NCBI GenBank assembly: GCA_947448695.1
Contig: CANFOL010000013.1
Span: 1-53,502, forward strand
From: Burkholderiaceae bacterium
GTDB lineage: Bacteria > Pseudomonadota > Gammaproteobacteria > Burkholderiales > Burkholderiaceae
Direction of reading: 5' to 3'
Length of the DNA stretch: 53,502 nt
The translations under genes and the position numbers were made by a program. Under the pieces are notes generated by a model, which did not search any database, was not told the origin of the DNA, and worked only from the letters and a program-made list of their open reading frames with translations. Below are positions 19,389 to 28,350 of this stretch, in pieces. Every line of letters begins with the position of its first letter. The stretch's first letter is position 1.

Positions 19389-20777
19389 TTAAGCTAGTGC
19401 CTTGAGTAATTGTTGGTGAACACCACCAAAGCCTCCATTACTCATCACCAATATATGATCCCCAGGCATTGCTACCGACTTGATGGCTTGGACTAAGGTA
19501 TCTAATTGATCAAAAGTTGTTGCCTTTTGTCCGAGCGGCAACATGGCCTCTTGGAGATCCCAACCTAAGGCAGATTTACCTTCTTTTGCGCCATAGGCAA
19601 AGACGAGATCCGCTTGCGCTAAGCTATCGGGCAACTGCTGCTTCATAACGCCAAGCTTCATAGTGTTTGAGCGCGGTTCTAATACGGCAAGTAAACGTTG
19701 TCCGCCAATGCGTCTTCTCAGACCATCGATGGTGGTAGCAATCGCTGTAGGATGATGTGCAAAGTCATCGTAAACACTCATTTGATTGACTTGGCCTACC
19801 AGCTCTAGACGTCGCTTTACATTCTTAAAAGTGGCTAGCGCTGTGGCACTTGCTTCAGGTGAGATACCCACATGTTCAGCCGCAGCAATTGCTGCTAATG
19901 CATTCATTTGATTATGTCGGCCCGTAACATTGGCTAAAACATCCCAATTCACTTGAGCAATCACTTGTCCTTGTTTTTTGACCAACAAGCTATCCTGCTC
20001 AAGACTTTCATAGGACCATGTAGCCTGTGGATGTTGATTACCAAAATACTCCACTGGGCTCCAAGAACCTCTTTGCATCACTTCTTGTAAAGCTACTTCG
20101 TCACCATTAACAATTAAACGACCGTTTCCAGGCACAGTCCTTACTAAATGATGGAATTGCGTTTGAATTGCAACTAAATCTGAAAATATATCAGCATGAT
20201 CAAATTCTAGATTATTCAATATCGCGGTACTGGATCTGTAATGCACAAACTTACTGCGTTTATCAAAAAACGCCGTATCGTACTCGTCAGCCTCAATCAC
20301 AAACAATGGCCGTGTTCCTTGGACTTGGCCAATTCTGGCTGATACATCAAAATTATTAGGCACACCTCCCACTAAATAACTTGGGTTTTTGCCATTGGCC
20401 TCTAAAATCCAGGTCAACATTGCCGTTGTGGTCGTTTTACCATGTGTCCCAGCGACTGAGAGAACATGATGATGTTGTAAGATCTGCTCTCCTAACCACT
20501 GTGGACCTGAAACATAAGGTAAACCAGCGTTTAAAATGGCCTCCATGAGCGGATTACCCCTAGAAACGACATTACCGATGACAAATAAATCTGGTTTGAG
20601 AGACAATTGGTCTGCAGCAAAACCTTCTATTAAGGAAATACCCTGAGCCTCCAACTGTGTACTCATCGGTGGATAAACATTGGCGTCACAACCAGTGACC
20701 TGATGACCCGCTTGGCGAGCGATAGCGGCAATACCTCCCATGAAGGTGCCGCAAATACCGAGAATATGTAAGTGCAT
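19389..20777 (-). CDS. mpl: UDP-N-acetylmuramate:L-alanyl-gamma-D-glutamyl-meso-diaminopimelate ligase
   Basis: Murein-recycling ligase attaching the recovered tripeptide to UDP-MurNAc. Mur ligase layout: MHLHILGICGTFMGGIAAIA (Mpl-specific N-terminus), the ATP-binding GTHGKTTTTAML near residue 112, the central IEADEYDTAFFDKRSKF, and the C-terminal YDDFAHHPTAIATTI. Length 462 aa is normal. The start codon is only 26 bp from that of the divergent tlpA-like gene. It heads the run mpl-rnb-tonB-aroE. Confidence 0.97.
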   Translation of the reverse strand: MHLHILGICGTFMGGIAAIARQAGHQVTGCDANVYPPMSTQLEAQGISLIEGFAADQLSLKPDLFVIGNVVSRGNPLMEAILNAGLPYVSGPQWLGEQILQHHHVLSVAGTHGKTTTTAMLTWILEANGKNPSYLVGGVPNNFDVSARIGQVQGTRPLFVIEADEYDTAFFDKRSKFVHYRSSTAILNNLEFDHADIFSDLVAIQTQFHHLVRTVPGNGRLIVNGDEVALQEVMQRGSWSPVEYFGNQHPQATWSYESLEQDSLLVKKQGQVIAQVNWDVLANVTGRHNQMNALAAIAAAEHVGISPEASATALATFKNVKRRLELVGQVNQMSVYDDFAHHPTAIATTIDGLRRRIGGQRLLAVLEPRSNTMKLGVMKQQLPDSLAQADLVFAYGAKEGKSALGWDLQEAMLPLGQKATTFDQLDTLVQAIKSVAMPGDHILVMSNGGFGGVHQQLLKALA

Positions 20778-20803
20778 GTTGTAATTTTATCTAAGGAATT
20801 GGT

Positions 20804-21376
20804 ATGACTGAAGAATTAAATCGAAAAGAATCTCTAAAAAAGCAATTTCCCCTTTTATTGATGCTCGCAATCATTGGTTTAGTAAGCTTATTAATAGGGA
20901 TTGGAGCCTCCTATCTGAAAAATAAAGAGGATACAAATGCCTTACCTCAAGGGGTCTATCAAGAGTTTCTGGCTGCTGGTTGGAACGACCCTCAGGGTCA
21001 AAGTATCGATACTAATACCTGGAAAAATAAAATCATTGTGATTAACTTTTGGGCTTCTTGGTGCCCGCCTTGCGTAGAAGAAATGCCTCTTCTTGCCAAA
21101 TTAAGTCAGGACTCTGATCCTCAAAAAGTGGTATTTATCGGTATCGGTATTGATTCGCCAAGCAATATTCGTGAATTTTTAACGAAAACATCGGTACCTT
21201 ACCCGATTGTCGTTGGGGGTATCAGTGGCAGTCAATGGGGCAAACAACTGGGCAATACCCAGGGTGCTCTTCCATACACCATCATTTTGGACCCGAAAGG
21301 TAATAAAGTATTTTCTAAATTGGGGAAAATAACGGAAGATGATGTAAATAATTCAATTTTAAGGTTAATTAAATAA
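20804..21376 (+). CDS. TlpA/ResA-like membrane-anchored thioredoxin
   Basis: Thiol-disulfide oxidoreductase acting outside the inner membrane. One N-terminal membrane helix (residues 15-36) is followed by a thioredoxin fold with the redox motif NFWASWCPPCVEEMPLL (Cys pair near 86/89) and the cis-proline region ALPYTIIL. 190 aa. Its substrate is unknown; TlpA-type proteins often reduce apocytochrome or copper-site cysteines. AAGGA precedes the ATG. Divergent from mpl. Confidence 0.92.
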   Translation: MTEELNRKESLKKQFPLLLMLAIIGLVSLLIGIGASYLKNKEDTNALPQGVYQEFLAAGWNDPQGQSIDTNTWKNKIIVINFWASWCPPCVEEMPLLAKLSQDSDPQKVVFIGIGIDSPSNIREFLTKTSVPYPIVVGGISGSQWGKQLGNTQGALPYTIILDPKGNKVFSKLGKITEDDVNNSILRLIK

Positions 21377-21391
21377 CTTTTAATAACAATT

Positions 21392-21424
21392 AATGTATTT
21401 TTTAATTGAATAAATACATCTTTT
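21392..21424 (+). terminator. AT-rich rho-independent terminator after tlpA-like gene
   Basis: Perfect 8-bp arms ATGTATTT (21392-21399) and AAATACAT (21411-21418) with an 11-nt loop are followed by CTTTTT. The weak A/T stem makes efficiency uncertain. The rest of the 139-bp gap holds a likely -10 TATACT (21469-21474) for aroQ-accBC, without a convincing -35. Confidence 0.55.
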
Positions 21425-21515
21425 TGAATAAGTTTCTAATTTTAGGTTTTTTTAGTTAATGCTTGGGCTATACTACGTCTACACACTTTGACACTTTTGA
21501 AGAAAATCACCGAAG

Positions 21516-21992
21516 ATGAGCGCAGATAAACACCAAATCGGTTCAGTACTTGTTTTACAAGGTCCTAATCTTAATTTATTAGGCACTCGCGAACCCGAGA
21601 TTTATGGCCGTGAAACTTTAAATGAGATTCATCAGCAACTCCACGCGCAGGCATCAGCTTCAAACCTCCATTTAATTACCTATCAAAGCAATCATGAGGG
21701 TGAAATCATTGACCGTGTTCAACTTGCAAAGACGGAGGGTGTCAATTTTATTATTCTGAACCCGGGTGGTTACTCACACACCAGTGTGGCGATTCGAGAT
21801 GCGCTAGTTGGAGTTGATATTCCATTTATTGAGGTTCACCTTTCTAACATTCATCAACGTGAAGCTTTTAGGCATCACTCTTATTTTTCTGATGTTGCCC
21901 TTGGAGTCATTTGTGGGCTCGGTTCGATTGGCTATCGTTTAGCACTAGATGCTGTGATTGCTAAATTAAAAAATAAAGCATTAATAGATTAA
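21516..21992 (+). CDS. aroQ: 3-dehydroquinate dehydratase, type II
   Basis: Third step of the shikimate pathway. The type II signature [20 protein letters not shown] spans residues 12-31 with the catalytic Tyr at its end, then [16 protein letters not shown] and [20 protein letters not shown] with the catalytic His/Arg. 158 aa, slightly longer at the N-terminus than the family minimum. First of aroQ-accB-accC-prmA, a classic betaproteobacterial order. Confidence 0.97.
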   Translation: MSADKHQIGSVLVLQGPNLNLLGTREPEIYGRETLNEIHQQLHAQASASNLHLITYQSNHEGEIIDRVQLAKTEGVNFIILNPGGYSHTSVAIRDALVGVDIPFIEVHLSNIHQREAFRHHSYFSDVALGVICGLGSIGYRLALDAVIAKLKNKALID

Positions 21993-22014
21993 TTCTCTTC
22001 AATAAGGAAGTTTC

Positions 22015-22491
22015 ATGGATTTGAGAAAACTCAAAACGCTAATTGACCTAGTAGCTGAATCAGGTATTTCTGAATTGGAAATTTCTGAGGGTGAAGAAAA
22101 GGTAAAAATTGTTAATCACCGCACTAGCCAGCAACAAACAGTCCAACAAGTCTATATTCCGCCCTCCATCCCATCACAAATGGCGATGGACCAAGATCCT
22201 AGCTCAATACCTTCAAATGTATTACCCACTGAAACTCTAGCCGCCAAGATACCTGATGGTAATGTGATGAAGTCACCAATGGTCGGTACTTTTTACCGCG
22301 CACCAAACCCTGAATCACCTGATTTTGTCAAAGTAGGTGACACCGTCAGGAAAGGTCAAACACTTTGCATTATTGAAGCGATGAAACTCTTAAACGAAAT
22401 CGAGTCAGAGTTTGATGGCGTCGTCAAACAAATCTTAGTCGAAAACGCCCAAGGTGTTGAGTTTGATCAACCCTTGTATGTGATTGCCTAA
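22015..22491 (+). CDS. accB: Acetyl-CoA carboxylase biotin carboxyl carrier protein
   Basis: Carries the biotin that shuttles carboxyl groups in malonyl-CoA synthesis. The N-terminal [20 protein letters not shown] helix, a proline-rich linker (residues 40-80) and the C-terminal biotinyl domain are present; biotin attaches to Lys124 in [10 protein letters not shown]. The 'thumb' sequence [13 protein letters not shown] is intact. 158 aa. AAGGAAG precedes the ATG. Confidence 0.98.
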   Translation: MDLRKLKTLIDLVAESGISELEISEGEEKVKIVNHRTSQQQTVQQVYIPPSIPSQMAMDQDPSSIPSNVLPTETLAAKIPDGNVMKSPMVGTFYRAPNPESPDFVKVGDTVRKGQTLCIIEAMKLLNEIESEFDGVVKQILVENAQGVEFDQPLYVIA

Positions 22492-22501
22492 AGGGGACTG
22501 C

Positions 22502-23866
22502 ATGTTTGACAAAATCTTAATCGCCAATCGTGGTGAAATTGCTCTTCGTATTCAAAGAGCTTGCCGTGAGCTTGGCGTGAAAAATGTGGTGGTTTATTCC
22601 ACCGTGGATAAAGATGCCAAGTACGTAAAATTAGCTGATGAGGCAGTATGTATTGGCCCCCCTCCTTCCCCCTTAAGCTACCTCAACATGCCGGCGATTA
22701 TTTCAGCGGCAGAGGTGACAGAAGCTCAAGCGATTCATCCTGGCTATGGTTTTCTCTCCGAAAATGCTGATTTTGCTGACCGGGTGGAAAAGTCAGGCTT
22801 CGTATTTATTGGACCTACCGCTGAATCAATCCGTTTGATGGGTGATAAAGTTTCTGCAAAACATGCGATGATTGCTGCAGGTGTACCTTGTGTCCCTGGT
22901 TCCGATGGCGCGCTTCCAGATAACCCCAAAGAAATTTTAGCAATTGCTAAAAAAGTGGGCTATCCCGTGATTATTAAAGCCGCAGGCGGCGGCGGCGGTC
23001 GTGGGATGCGCGTTGTTCACATTGAGTCGCAATTGATCAATGCGGTCAATATGACCAAAGAAGAAGCTGGGCGTGCATTCGGCAATCCCGAAGTGTATAT
23101 GGAGAAGTTTTTAACCAATCCACGCCATATCGAAATTCAGATTCTGGCTGATACTTATAAAAATGCAGTTTGGCTTGGCGAACGCGACTGCTCGATGCAA
23201 CGTCGTCATCAAAAAGTGATTGAAGAAGCTCCTGCTCCTGGCATTGATCGTCGTCTGATTGCTAAAATTGGCGAGCGTTGCGCATTGGCTTGCCGCAAAA
23301 TGGGTTACCGTGGGGCTGGAACTTTTGAGTTTTTATTCGAAAACAATGAGTTTTTCTTTATCGAAATGAATACGCGCGTGCAGGTTGAGCATCCCGTTAC
23401 AGAATTAATCACTGGTATCGACATCGTCCAAGAGCAAATTAAAATTGCAGCTGGCGAAAAATTATCTTTCCGTCAACGCGATATCGAGTTTCGCGGTCAT
23501 GCAATCGAATGTCGAATTAACGCTGAAGATCCTTTTAAATTTACCCCAAGCCCTGGAAAAATTACAGCGTGGCATACGCCAGGCGGTCCAGGTATTCGAG
23601 TTGATTCACACGTTTATGCTGGTTACACCATTCCTCCAAATTACGACTCCATGATTGGAAAATTAATTTCTTATGGGGCAACGCGAGAACAAGCCATTAA
23701 ACGCATGCGTATCGCTCTTTCAGAAATGGTTGTTGAGGGTATTAAAACGAATATTCCCCTTCACCGAGAGTTAATGATCGATCCCAAGTTTTATTTAGGT
23801 GGTACAAGTATTCACTATCTTGAACATCGCCTTGAAGAGCAAGCAGCTTCGCGTGGCGAAAAGTAA
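22502..23866 (+). CDS. accC: Biotin carboxylase, subunit of acetyl-CoA carboxylase
   Basis: ATP-grasp enzyme that carboxylates the biotin on Acc[18 protein letters not shown] opens the protein, then [10 protein letters not shown], the glycine-rich ATP loop [12 protein letters not shown], the catalytic [14 protein letters not shown] and a C-terminal domain with RINAEDP. The ATG at 22502 follows AGGGGA; an in-frame TTG at 22484 lies inside accB and is rejected. 454 aa. It lies 10 bp after accB, making stoichiometric co-expression likely. Confidence 0.98.
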   Translation: MFDKILIANRGEIALRIQRACRELGVKNVVVYSTVDKDAKYVKLADEAVCIGPPPSPLSYLNMPAIISAAEVTEAQAIHPGYGFLSENADFADRVEKSGFVFIGPTAESIRLMGDKVSAKHAMIAAGVPCVPGSDGALPDNPKEILAIAKKVGYPVIIKAAGGGGGRGMRVVHIESQLINAVNMTKEEAGRAFGNPEVYMEKFLTNPRHIEIQILADTYKNAVWLGERDCSMQRRHQKVIEEAPAPGIDRRLIAKIGERCALACRKMGYRGAGTFEFLFENNEFFFIEMNTRVQVEHPVTELITGIDIVQEQIKIAAGEKLSFRQRDIEFRGHAIECRINAEDPFKFTPSPGKITAWHTPGGPGIRVDSHVYAGYTIPPNYDSMIGKLISYGATREQAIKRMRIALSEMVVEGIKTNIPLHRELMIDPKFYLGGTSIHYLEHRLEEQAASRGEK

Positions 23867-23875
23867 TCTTCATTT

Positions 23876-24811
23876 ATGTCTTTTCGCCAACTCCAATTTA
23901 CTGTCGATGCACAAACTGCAGAGGAACTGGGTGATGCCTTAATGGAGTTAGGGGCCCTTTCCATTAGTGTTGAAGATGCGCAAGCAAATACAGCGGATGA
24001 AAGTCCTTTATACGGCGAGCCTGGAATGATTCCAACTCAAGAAGCGTGGAATGAATCCGTGGTACAGGCATTATTTGATAATCTTCTTTGGCAGCAATTT
24101 CCACAACATACTGAAGCGATATTGGCAGAACTTGTTCAAGCTGGTCTTGCTGTTGATGTGTATACCGAAACCTTCGTCGAAGATCAAAATTGGGTTGAAC
24201 TTACCCAATCACAATTTGAGCCGATTTCCATTACACCGAACCTTTGGGTCGTGCCTTCATGGCACGCCATCCCTGAAGGTCTTCCAGATGGCGCGGTATG
24301 CCTCGCTGTTGATCCCGGACTTGCCTTTGGCACTGGTAGTCATCCCACAACCAAACTCTGCTTAGAGTGGCTAGAACAGCTTTCTAATGATCAGATACTT
24401 CAGAGTAAGCGAGTTTTAGATTATGGTTGTGGTTCTGGTATCTTAGCCATCGCTGCACAAAAATTAGGTAGTGGCAAAACTATTGGAATCGATATCGATC
24501 CACAAGCGATGGTTGCTGGGAAACAAAATGCTCAAAACAATCAGGTGAATGTCGAATTTTATTTGCCAGATCATGCACTCGATTTACCGAAGTTTGATGT
24601 TGTTGTTGCTAATATCCTAGCCAATCCTCTGCAAGTGTTAGCTCCAGCGATCGCATCTTATTTAGCTCAAGACTCAGCACTCGCTTTATCTGGAATACTT
24701 GAACGTCAAGCGCAGGATGTGATTACTTCATACGCACCTTGGATTGATCTAAAAGTCGTTGATGTTCATGACGGATGGGTTTTACTTGCAGGCCATCGAT
24801 TGAGTGCTTAA
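23876..24811 (+). CDS. prmA: Ribosomal protein L11 methyltransferase
   Basis: Trimethylates lysines and the N-terminus of ribosomal protein L11. The N-terminal substrate-recognition domain begins FRQLQFTVDAQTAEELGDAL; WVVPSWH and DPGLAFGTGSHPTTKLCLEW are PrmA hallmarks; the AdoMet motif I is VLDYGCGSGILAIAA, and VVANILANPL is the NPxx-like catalytic region. 311 aa. Its TAA overlaps the next ATG as TAATG. Confidence 0.97.
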   Translation: MSFRQLQFTVDAQTAEELGDALMELGALSISVEDAQANTADESPLYGEPGMIPTQEAWNESVVQALFDNLLWQQFPQHTEAILAELVQAGLAVDVYTETFVEDQNWVELTQSQFEPISITPNLWVVPSWHAIPEGLPDGAVCLAVDPGLAFGTGSHPTTKLCLEWLEQLSNDQILQSKRVLDYGCGSGILAIAAQKLGSGKTIGIDIDPQAMVAGKQNAQNNQVNVEFYLPDHALDLPKFDVVVANILANPLQVLAPAIASYLAQDSALALSGILERQAQDVITSYAPWIDLKVVDVHDGWVLLAGHRLSA

Positions 24812-25239
24812 TGCATTTACGCAATTACAAGCTGTTCATGCTAGTTGTCTTACTTTTGCTTGGAATGGCACAAGGAGCTTACTTATTCCATCAATGGGCG
24901 AAGGTGCCACGCGCAGATATTTCTCATTGGCGTGTCGAATACGCCTCTTTAAACTTGGATGATGATGTCTCTCACGTTTTGCAAATACAACTCCGCAGTG
25001 AATCGCAAATTCCATTTAAAAAATCAGCATTGCCTCATATCGAAGTGATTCTGTCGAATATTGCCGGTGAGCCTCTAGCTTATCGTCAATTTTCACCTCA
25101 AGAATGGCTCACATCTGATCTTCCAAGAAAAACAGAGTGGCTCACTCATGGGGTAGCTTCACAAACTGAAATTACAATAGCAATACCGATAGCAGTACCG
25201 AGGGATGCCAGTGGCTTCCAAGTCCATTTGCTTTATTAA
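24811..25239 (+). CDS. DUF3426-like membrane protein
   Basis: 142 aa with one N-terminal membrane helix (LFMLVVLLLLGMAQGAYLF, about residues 8-26) and an extracytoplasmic domain of beta-strand character (VLQIQLRSES, ALPHIEVILSN, PLAYRQFSPQEWL). Position right after prmA and the PLAYR.F.P.EWL pattern match DUF3426 proteins. Most of those also carry an N-terminal zinc ribbon before the helix, and none is present here or in the overlapping upstream frame. Start chosen at the TAATG junction with prmA rather than the longer frame inside prmA. Function unknown. Confidence 0.75.
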   Translation: MHLRNYKLFMLVVLLLLGMAQGAYLFHQWAKVPRADISHWRVEYASLNLDDDVSHVLQIQLRSESQIPFKKSALPHIEVILSNIAGEPLAYRQFSPQEWLTSDLPRKTEWLTHGVASQTEITIAIPIAVPRDASGFQVHLLY

Positions 25240-25274
25240 TACAATATCAATACCAAAATGATGAAAAGGAATTT

Positions 25275-26234
25275 ATGGCTAGCCTAATTTGCGGTTCAAT
25301 CGCTTATGACACAATTATGTCCTTCGAGGGACGCTTTGCCGAGCAAATTTTGCCTGAGCAAATTCATATTTTGAATGTCGCTTTCTTAGTTCCAAGTATG
25401 CGTCGTGAATTTGGTGGATGTGCGGGCAATATTGCATATAACTTAAAGTTACTCAATGGCGATCCAATCATCATGGCGACCGTAGGTGGCGACGCAGGCC
25501 CTTATTTTGATCAACTGAATAAATATGGCATCAATATGGATTTTGTCCGCGAAATCCCTGAAGCATTTACTGCACAAGCAATGATTACGACTGATCGTGA
25601 TAATAATCAAATCACGGCGTTTCATCCTGGTGCAATGTCTGCGTCCCATCAGAATAATGTGACGTCAGCTGTTTCGGCCTTAGAGGCTAGTCCTTTAAAT
25701 ATTGCTCTTGGTATCGTGGCTCCGGACGGTCGTGATGGCATGATGATGCACGCCAAACAATTTGTGGATGCCAAAGTACCATTTATTTTTGACCCTGGAC
25801 AAGGCCTACCGATGTTTGATAGCAAGGATTTGTCAGCGTTTATTGAACAAGCTAGCTATATCGCCGTTAACGACTACGAAGGTGAAATGCTATCTCTTAA
25901 AACAGGTATGCCCCTTGCTGAAATTGCAAAACACGTAAAAGCATTAATCGTAACAAAAGGTATTCAAGGCTCAGAAATTTATACAGATGGTCAAAAGATT
26001 CATATTCCGGTCGTGCCTGTAGAAAAACCGATTGACCCAACAGGTTGCGGCGATGCCTTTCGTGCAGGTCTTCTGTACGGTATCGAAAATCAATTTGATA
26101 TGGAAACGACAGGTAAGTTAGGCTCTTTAATGGGTGCTATTAAGATCGCTGCCCAAGGCCCCCAAAATCATACCCCTAGCTTTGAGATGATTCAAGAACT
26201 CTATCGCAAAGCGTTTCATAGCGATTTTGCATAA
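25275..26234 (+). CDS. PfkB-family carbohydrate/nucleoside kinase
   Basis: Ribokinase/PfkB fold kinase of 319 aa. It opens SLICGSIAYDTIM; the glycine-rich substrate region is RREFGGCAGNIAYNLKLLNG; the C-terminal active-site signature DPTGCGDAFRAGLLYG has the catalytic Asp. The closest family pattern is the adenosine kinase-like group found after prmA in Burkholderiales, but the substrate cannot be fixed from sequence. AAAGGAA precedes the ATG. A bidirectional terminator follows. Confidence 0.85.
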   Translation: MASLICGSIAYDTIMSFEGRFAEQILPEQIHILNVAFLVPSMRREFGGCAGNIAYNLKLLNGDPIIMATVGGDAGPYFDQLNKYGINMDFVREIPEAFTAQAMITTDRDNNQITAFHPGAMSASHQNNVTSAVSALEASPLNIALGIVAPDGRDGMMMHAKQFVDAKVPFIFDPGQGLPMFDSKDLSAFIEQASYIAVNDYEGEMLSLKTGMPLAEIAKHVKALIVTKGIQGSEIYTDGQKIHIPVVPVEKPIDPTGCGDAFRAGLLYGIENQFDMETTGKLGSLMGAIKIAAQGPQNHTPSFEMIQELYRKAFHSDFA

Positions 26235-26238
26235 GAAA

Positions 26239-26269
26239 AACCCACCAAGGTCTTCACCAAGGTGGGTTG
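26239..26269. terminator. Bidirectional terminator between the PfkB kinase and H1-like genes
   Basis: Stem AACCCACC and GGTGGGTT encloses a 14-nt loop. A-rich sequence precedes it on the plus strand (T-tract for the minus strand). On the plus strand TTGCTTACATCTTTT follows, a weak T-tract. It lies between two converging genes. Confidence 0.7.
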
Positions 26270-26317
26270 CTTACATCTTTTACTTCTACAGCTGTTGCCT
26301 TTCGGAAACCGTCTAAG

Positions 26318-26761
26318 TTAAGGACGGCTACCGGTAGGAAAAGGCCATGCAGCAGTTGGATTTAAAGTCGTTTTTGTTGATGCTTTTACTTCCGGCTTTT
26401 TAACTGCAGGCTTTGCGGCGGCCTTTTTAGCTGGCTTTTTTGCTGCTGATTTAACTACTTTTTTTTTTGCGGCTGGTTTAGCAGCAGGCTTCTTAGCAGC
26501 TACTTTTTTAGCAGCAGGCTTCTTAGCAGCTACTTTTTTAGCAGCAGGCTTCTTAGCAGCTACTTTTTTAGCAGCAGGCTTCTTAGCAGCTACTTTTTTA
26601 GCAGCAGGCTTCTTAGCAGCTACTTTCTTAGCAGCAGGCTTCTTAGCAGCTACTTTCTTAGCAGCAGGCTTCTTAGCAGCTACTTTTTTAGCAGCAGGCT
26701 TCTTAGCTACAACTTTTTTCGCTGCAGGTTTCTTAGCAGCAGGTTTTTTGGCAGTTGCCAT
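26318..26761 (-). CDS. Histone H1-like, Lys/Ala/Pro-repeat DNA-binding protein
   Basis: 147 aa built mostly of decapeptide repeats of the type AAKKVAAKKP, resembling the C-terminal tail of eukaryotic H1 and the AAKKP proteins of Burkholderiales. Such tails bind DNA non-specifically and may compact the nucleoid. Only the last 35 residues are different (KASTKTTLNPTAAWPFPTGS). The ATG at 26761 is used because GGAG lies 8 nt upstream; a longer in-frame start is rejected. The coding DNA is a 30-bp minisatellite (see 26481-26706), so length variation between strains is expected. Confidence 0.9.
   Translation of the reverse strand: MATAKKPAAKKPAAKKVVAKKPAAKKVAAKKPAAKKVAAKKPAAKKVAAKKPAAKKVAAKKPAAKKVAAKKPAAKKVAAKKPAAKKVAAKKPAAKPAAKKKVVKSAAKKPAKKAAAKPAVKKPEVKASTKTTLNPTAAWPFPTGSRP
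26481..26706. repeat. 30-bp coding minisatellite in the H1-like gene
   Basis: Seven consecutive 30-bp units beginning at 26481, 26511, 26541, 26571, 26601, 26631 and 26661, plus about half a unit. On the plus strand each starts GCAGCAGGCTTCTTAGCAGC. The units are identical except that two (26601 and 26631) have TTTCTTA for TTTTTTA, a synonymous lysine codon change. Each unit encodes ten residues. Confidence 0.97.
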
Positions 26762-27128
26762 ATCAAGCTCCTTCACGTGAGAAGTAATACATACTACAGT
26801 TTAAGAAGACCCTAGCGTTCCGAACCGACTCTCTGGGTAGAAAACCGGCACAAACGCGTGAGCCATTCATGTTTTTATTTCCTTCACTGCAAAATAATCC
26901 CATGAACTTCGTAAAAAAAGCCGTTCCAAATTCTTGGAACAGCTTTTTTAATTCTGCTTGCGTAAACATACGCATTATTACTTGTTCGAAACTGTTTTGC
27001 TTGAACTCAAGATTTTGAAGGGAAACTTGCCCTGTTCGAATTTTCGAACTTTTTATTTCACAAGTTAACTTCCAACGTCTAATGTCCAATCCGTACATCT
27101 CCAGTTTTTGGGAGACAACTTTGAGTGG
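26762..27128. other. 367-bp gap between nrdB and the H1-like gene: structured, no convincing protein
   Basis: Downstream of nrdB on the minus strand are a run of small inverted repeats: TCTCC/GGAGA, GTTCGA/TCGAAC (27032-27050 region), CTTGA/TCAAG, and TGCGTA/TACGCA (26959-26974). They lead into the strong hairpin at 26913-26949. The remaining ~150 bp contains the H1-like promoter region and its ribosome-binding site. A 111-codon open frame crosses the gap and the terminator; its composition does not look like a protein. The segment could be the nrdB 3' untranslated region or a small RNA. Confidence 0.5.
26913..26949. terminator. Strong bidirectional terminator downstream of nrdB
   Basis: Stem GTTCCAA (26923-26929) and TTGGAAC (26934-26940) with loop ATTC is extended past one mismatch by GC/GC. 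A7 flanks it on the left and T6 or more on the right, so it can stop transcription in both directions. On the minus strand it ends the nrdAB transcript or a short RNA before the H1-like gene. Confidence 0.85.
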
Positions 27129-28310
27129 TTAATCCCAACTCAATGCGCCTCCAGTTTGATACTCAATCACTCTAGTTTCAAAAAAGTTTCTTTCTTTTTT
27201 CAAATCTATCATTTCTGACATCCATGGAAAAGGATTCTCTTCATTTGGGAACAATGCGTCAAGTCCTATTTGCATGCAACGACGATTACAGATGTATCTA
27301 AGGTAGCTTTTGAACATCGGTGCATTGAGTCCAAGTACTCCACGAGGCATCGTATCTTCAGCATATTTATACTCTAATTCCACTGCTTCAGTGAACAGTA
27401 TTTTTAACTCGTCTTTGAACGCAGAGGTCCATAAATGGGGGTTCTCAAGCTTGATCTGGTTAATCATATCAATACCAAAATTGCAGTGTAAAGATTCATC
27501 ACGCAAGATGTACTGATACTGCTCCGCGGCACCTGTCATTTTGTTTTGACGACCCATTGCAAGTATTTGCGTAAAACCAACATAAAAGAACAATCCTTCC
27601 ATGATGCATGAAAAAACGATCAATGATTTTAATAATTTTTGATCACTTTCAGGAGTGCCAGTTTTAAAAGATGGGTCAGTTAATGTGTCAATGAACGGTA
27701 AAAGAAATTCATCTTTCGCACGTATCGAAGGTACCTCGTGATACGCATTAAAAATTTCTGATTGGTCTAAACCTAAAGATTCAACAATGTATTGATATGC
27801 GTGCGTGTGAATCGCTTCTTCAAATGCTTGGCGCAATAAATATTGGCGACATTCAGGTGCTGTTATCTGACGATACGTTCCAAGAACGATATTATTAGCG
27901 GCAAGTGAGTCTGCCGTCACAAAAAAACCAAGGTTTCTTTTAATAATGCGACGCTCATCTTCAGTCAATCCATTCGGATCTTTCCACGTCGCAATATCGC
28001 GCGTCATATTAACTTCTTGTGGCATCCAATGATTCGCGCAACCTGCCAAATACTTTTCCCAAGCCCATTTATATTTAAACGGCACTAATTGGTTAACGTC
28101 TGTTTGACCATTAATGATTCTTTTATCCGCCACATTCACGCGACGGTCCTTAGGAGCTTTCAGGATATCTTGGATTGGCGCAATCGCTTCATTTGGTAAT
28201 GGCGTATTTAAGGCCATCGGTGTAGCTAAAGTAGCTACCTTCACCTCAGGTATTGGTGTTGGCATTACTTTTGCTGGTGCAACCGGTGCATCATCTTCCC
28301 AATTCAACAT
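27129..28310 (-). CDS. nrdB: Ribonucleotide reductase class Ia, beta subunit
   Basis: Houses the di-iron tyrosyl radical cofactor for deoxynucleotide synthesis. Iron-ligand motif EEAIHTHAY (about residues 165-173) has the E..H pair followed four residues later by Tyr, the position of the radical Tyr122 of E. coli, so this is class Ia and not the Phe-containing class Ic. [15 protein letters not shown] gives the second E..H pair. Length 393 aa includes a Pro/Ala-rich N-terminal extension of about 60 residues. It is 40 bp downstream of nrdA in the same operon. Confidence 0.97.
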   Translation of the reverse strand: MLNWEDDAPVAPAKVMPTPIPEVKVATLATPMALNTPLPNEAIAPIQDILKAPKDRRVNVADKRIINGQTDVNQLVPFKYKWAWEKYLAGCANHWMPQEVNMTRDIATWKDPNGLTEDERRIIKRNLGFFVTADSLAANNIVLGTYRQITAPECRQYLLRQAFEEAIHTHAYQYIVESLGLDQSEIFNAYHEVPSIRAKDEFLLPFIDTLTDPSFKTGTPESDQKLLKSLIVFSCIMEGLFFYVGFTQILAMGRQNKMTGAAEQYQYILRDESLHCNFGIDMINQIKLENPHLWTSAFKDELKILFTEAVELEYKYAEDTMPRGVLGLNAPMFKSYLRYICNRRCMQIGLDALFPNEENPFPWMSEMIDLKKERNFFETRVIEYQTGGALSWD

Positions 28311-28350
28311 CTTATTTCTCCATTAATTACTGCATATTTCTATTCTTAAA

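Noticed and set aside
27030..27052. GTTCGAA..TTCGAAC palindrome as an SOS (LexA) box
   Set aside because: The betaproteobacterial LexA box is CTGT-N8-ACAG; this does not fit and lies downstream of nrdB, not at a promoter.
26763..27098. 111-codon minus-strand open frame between nrdB and the H1-like gene
   Set aside because: It crosses a strong terminator hairpin, has no family resemblance or ribosome-binding site, and its composition does not look protein-coding.
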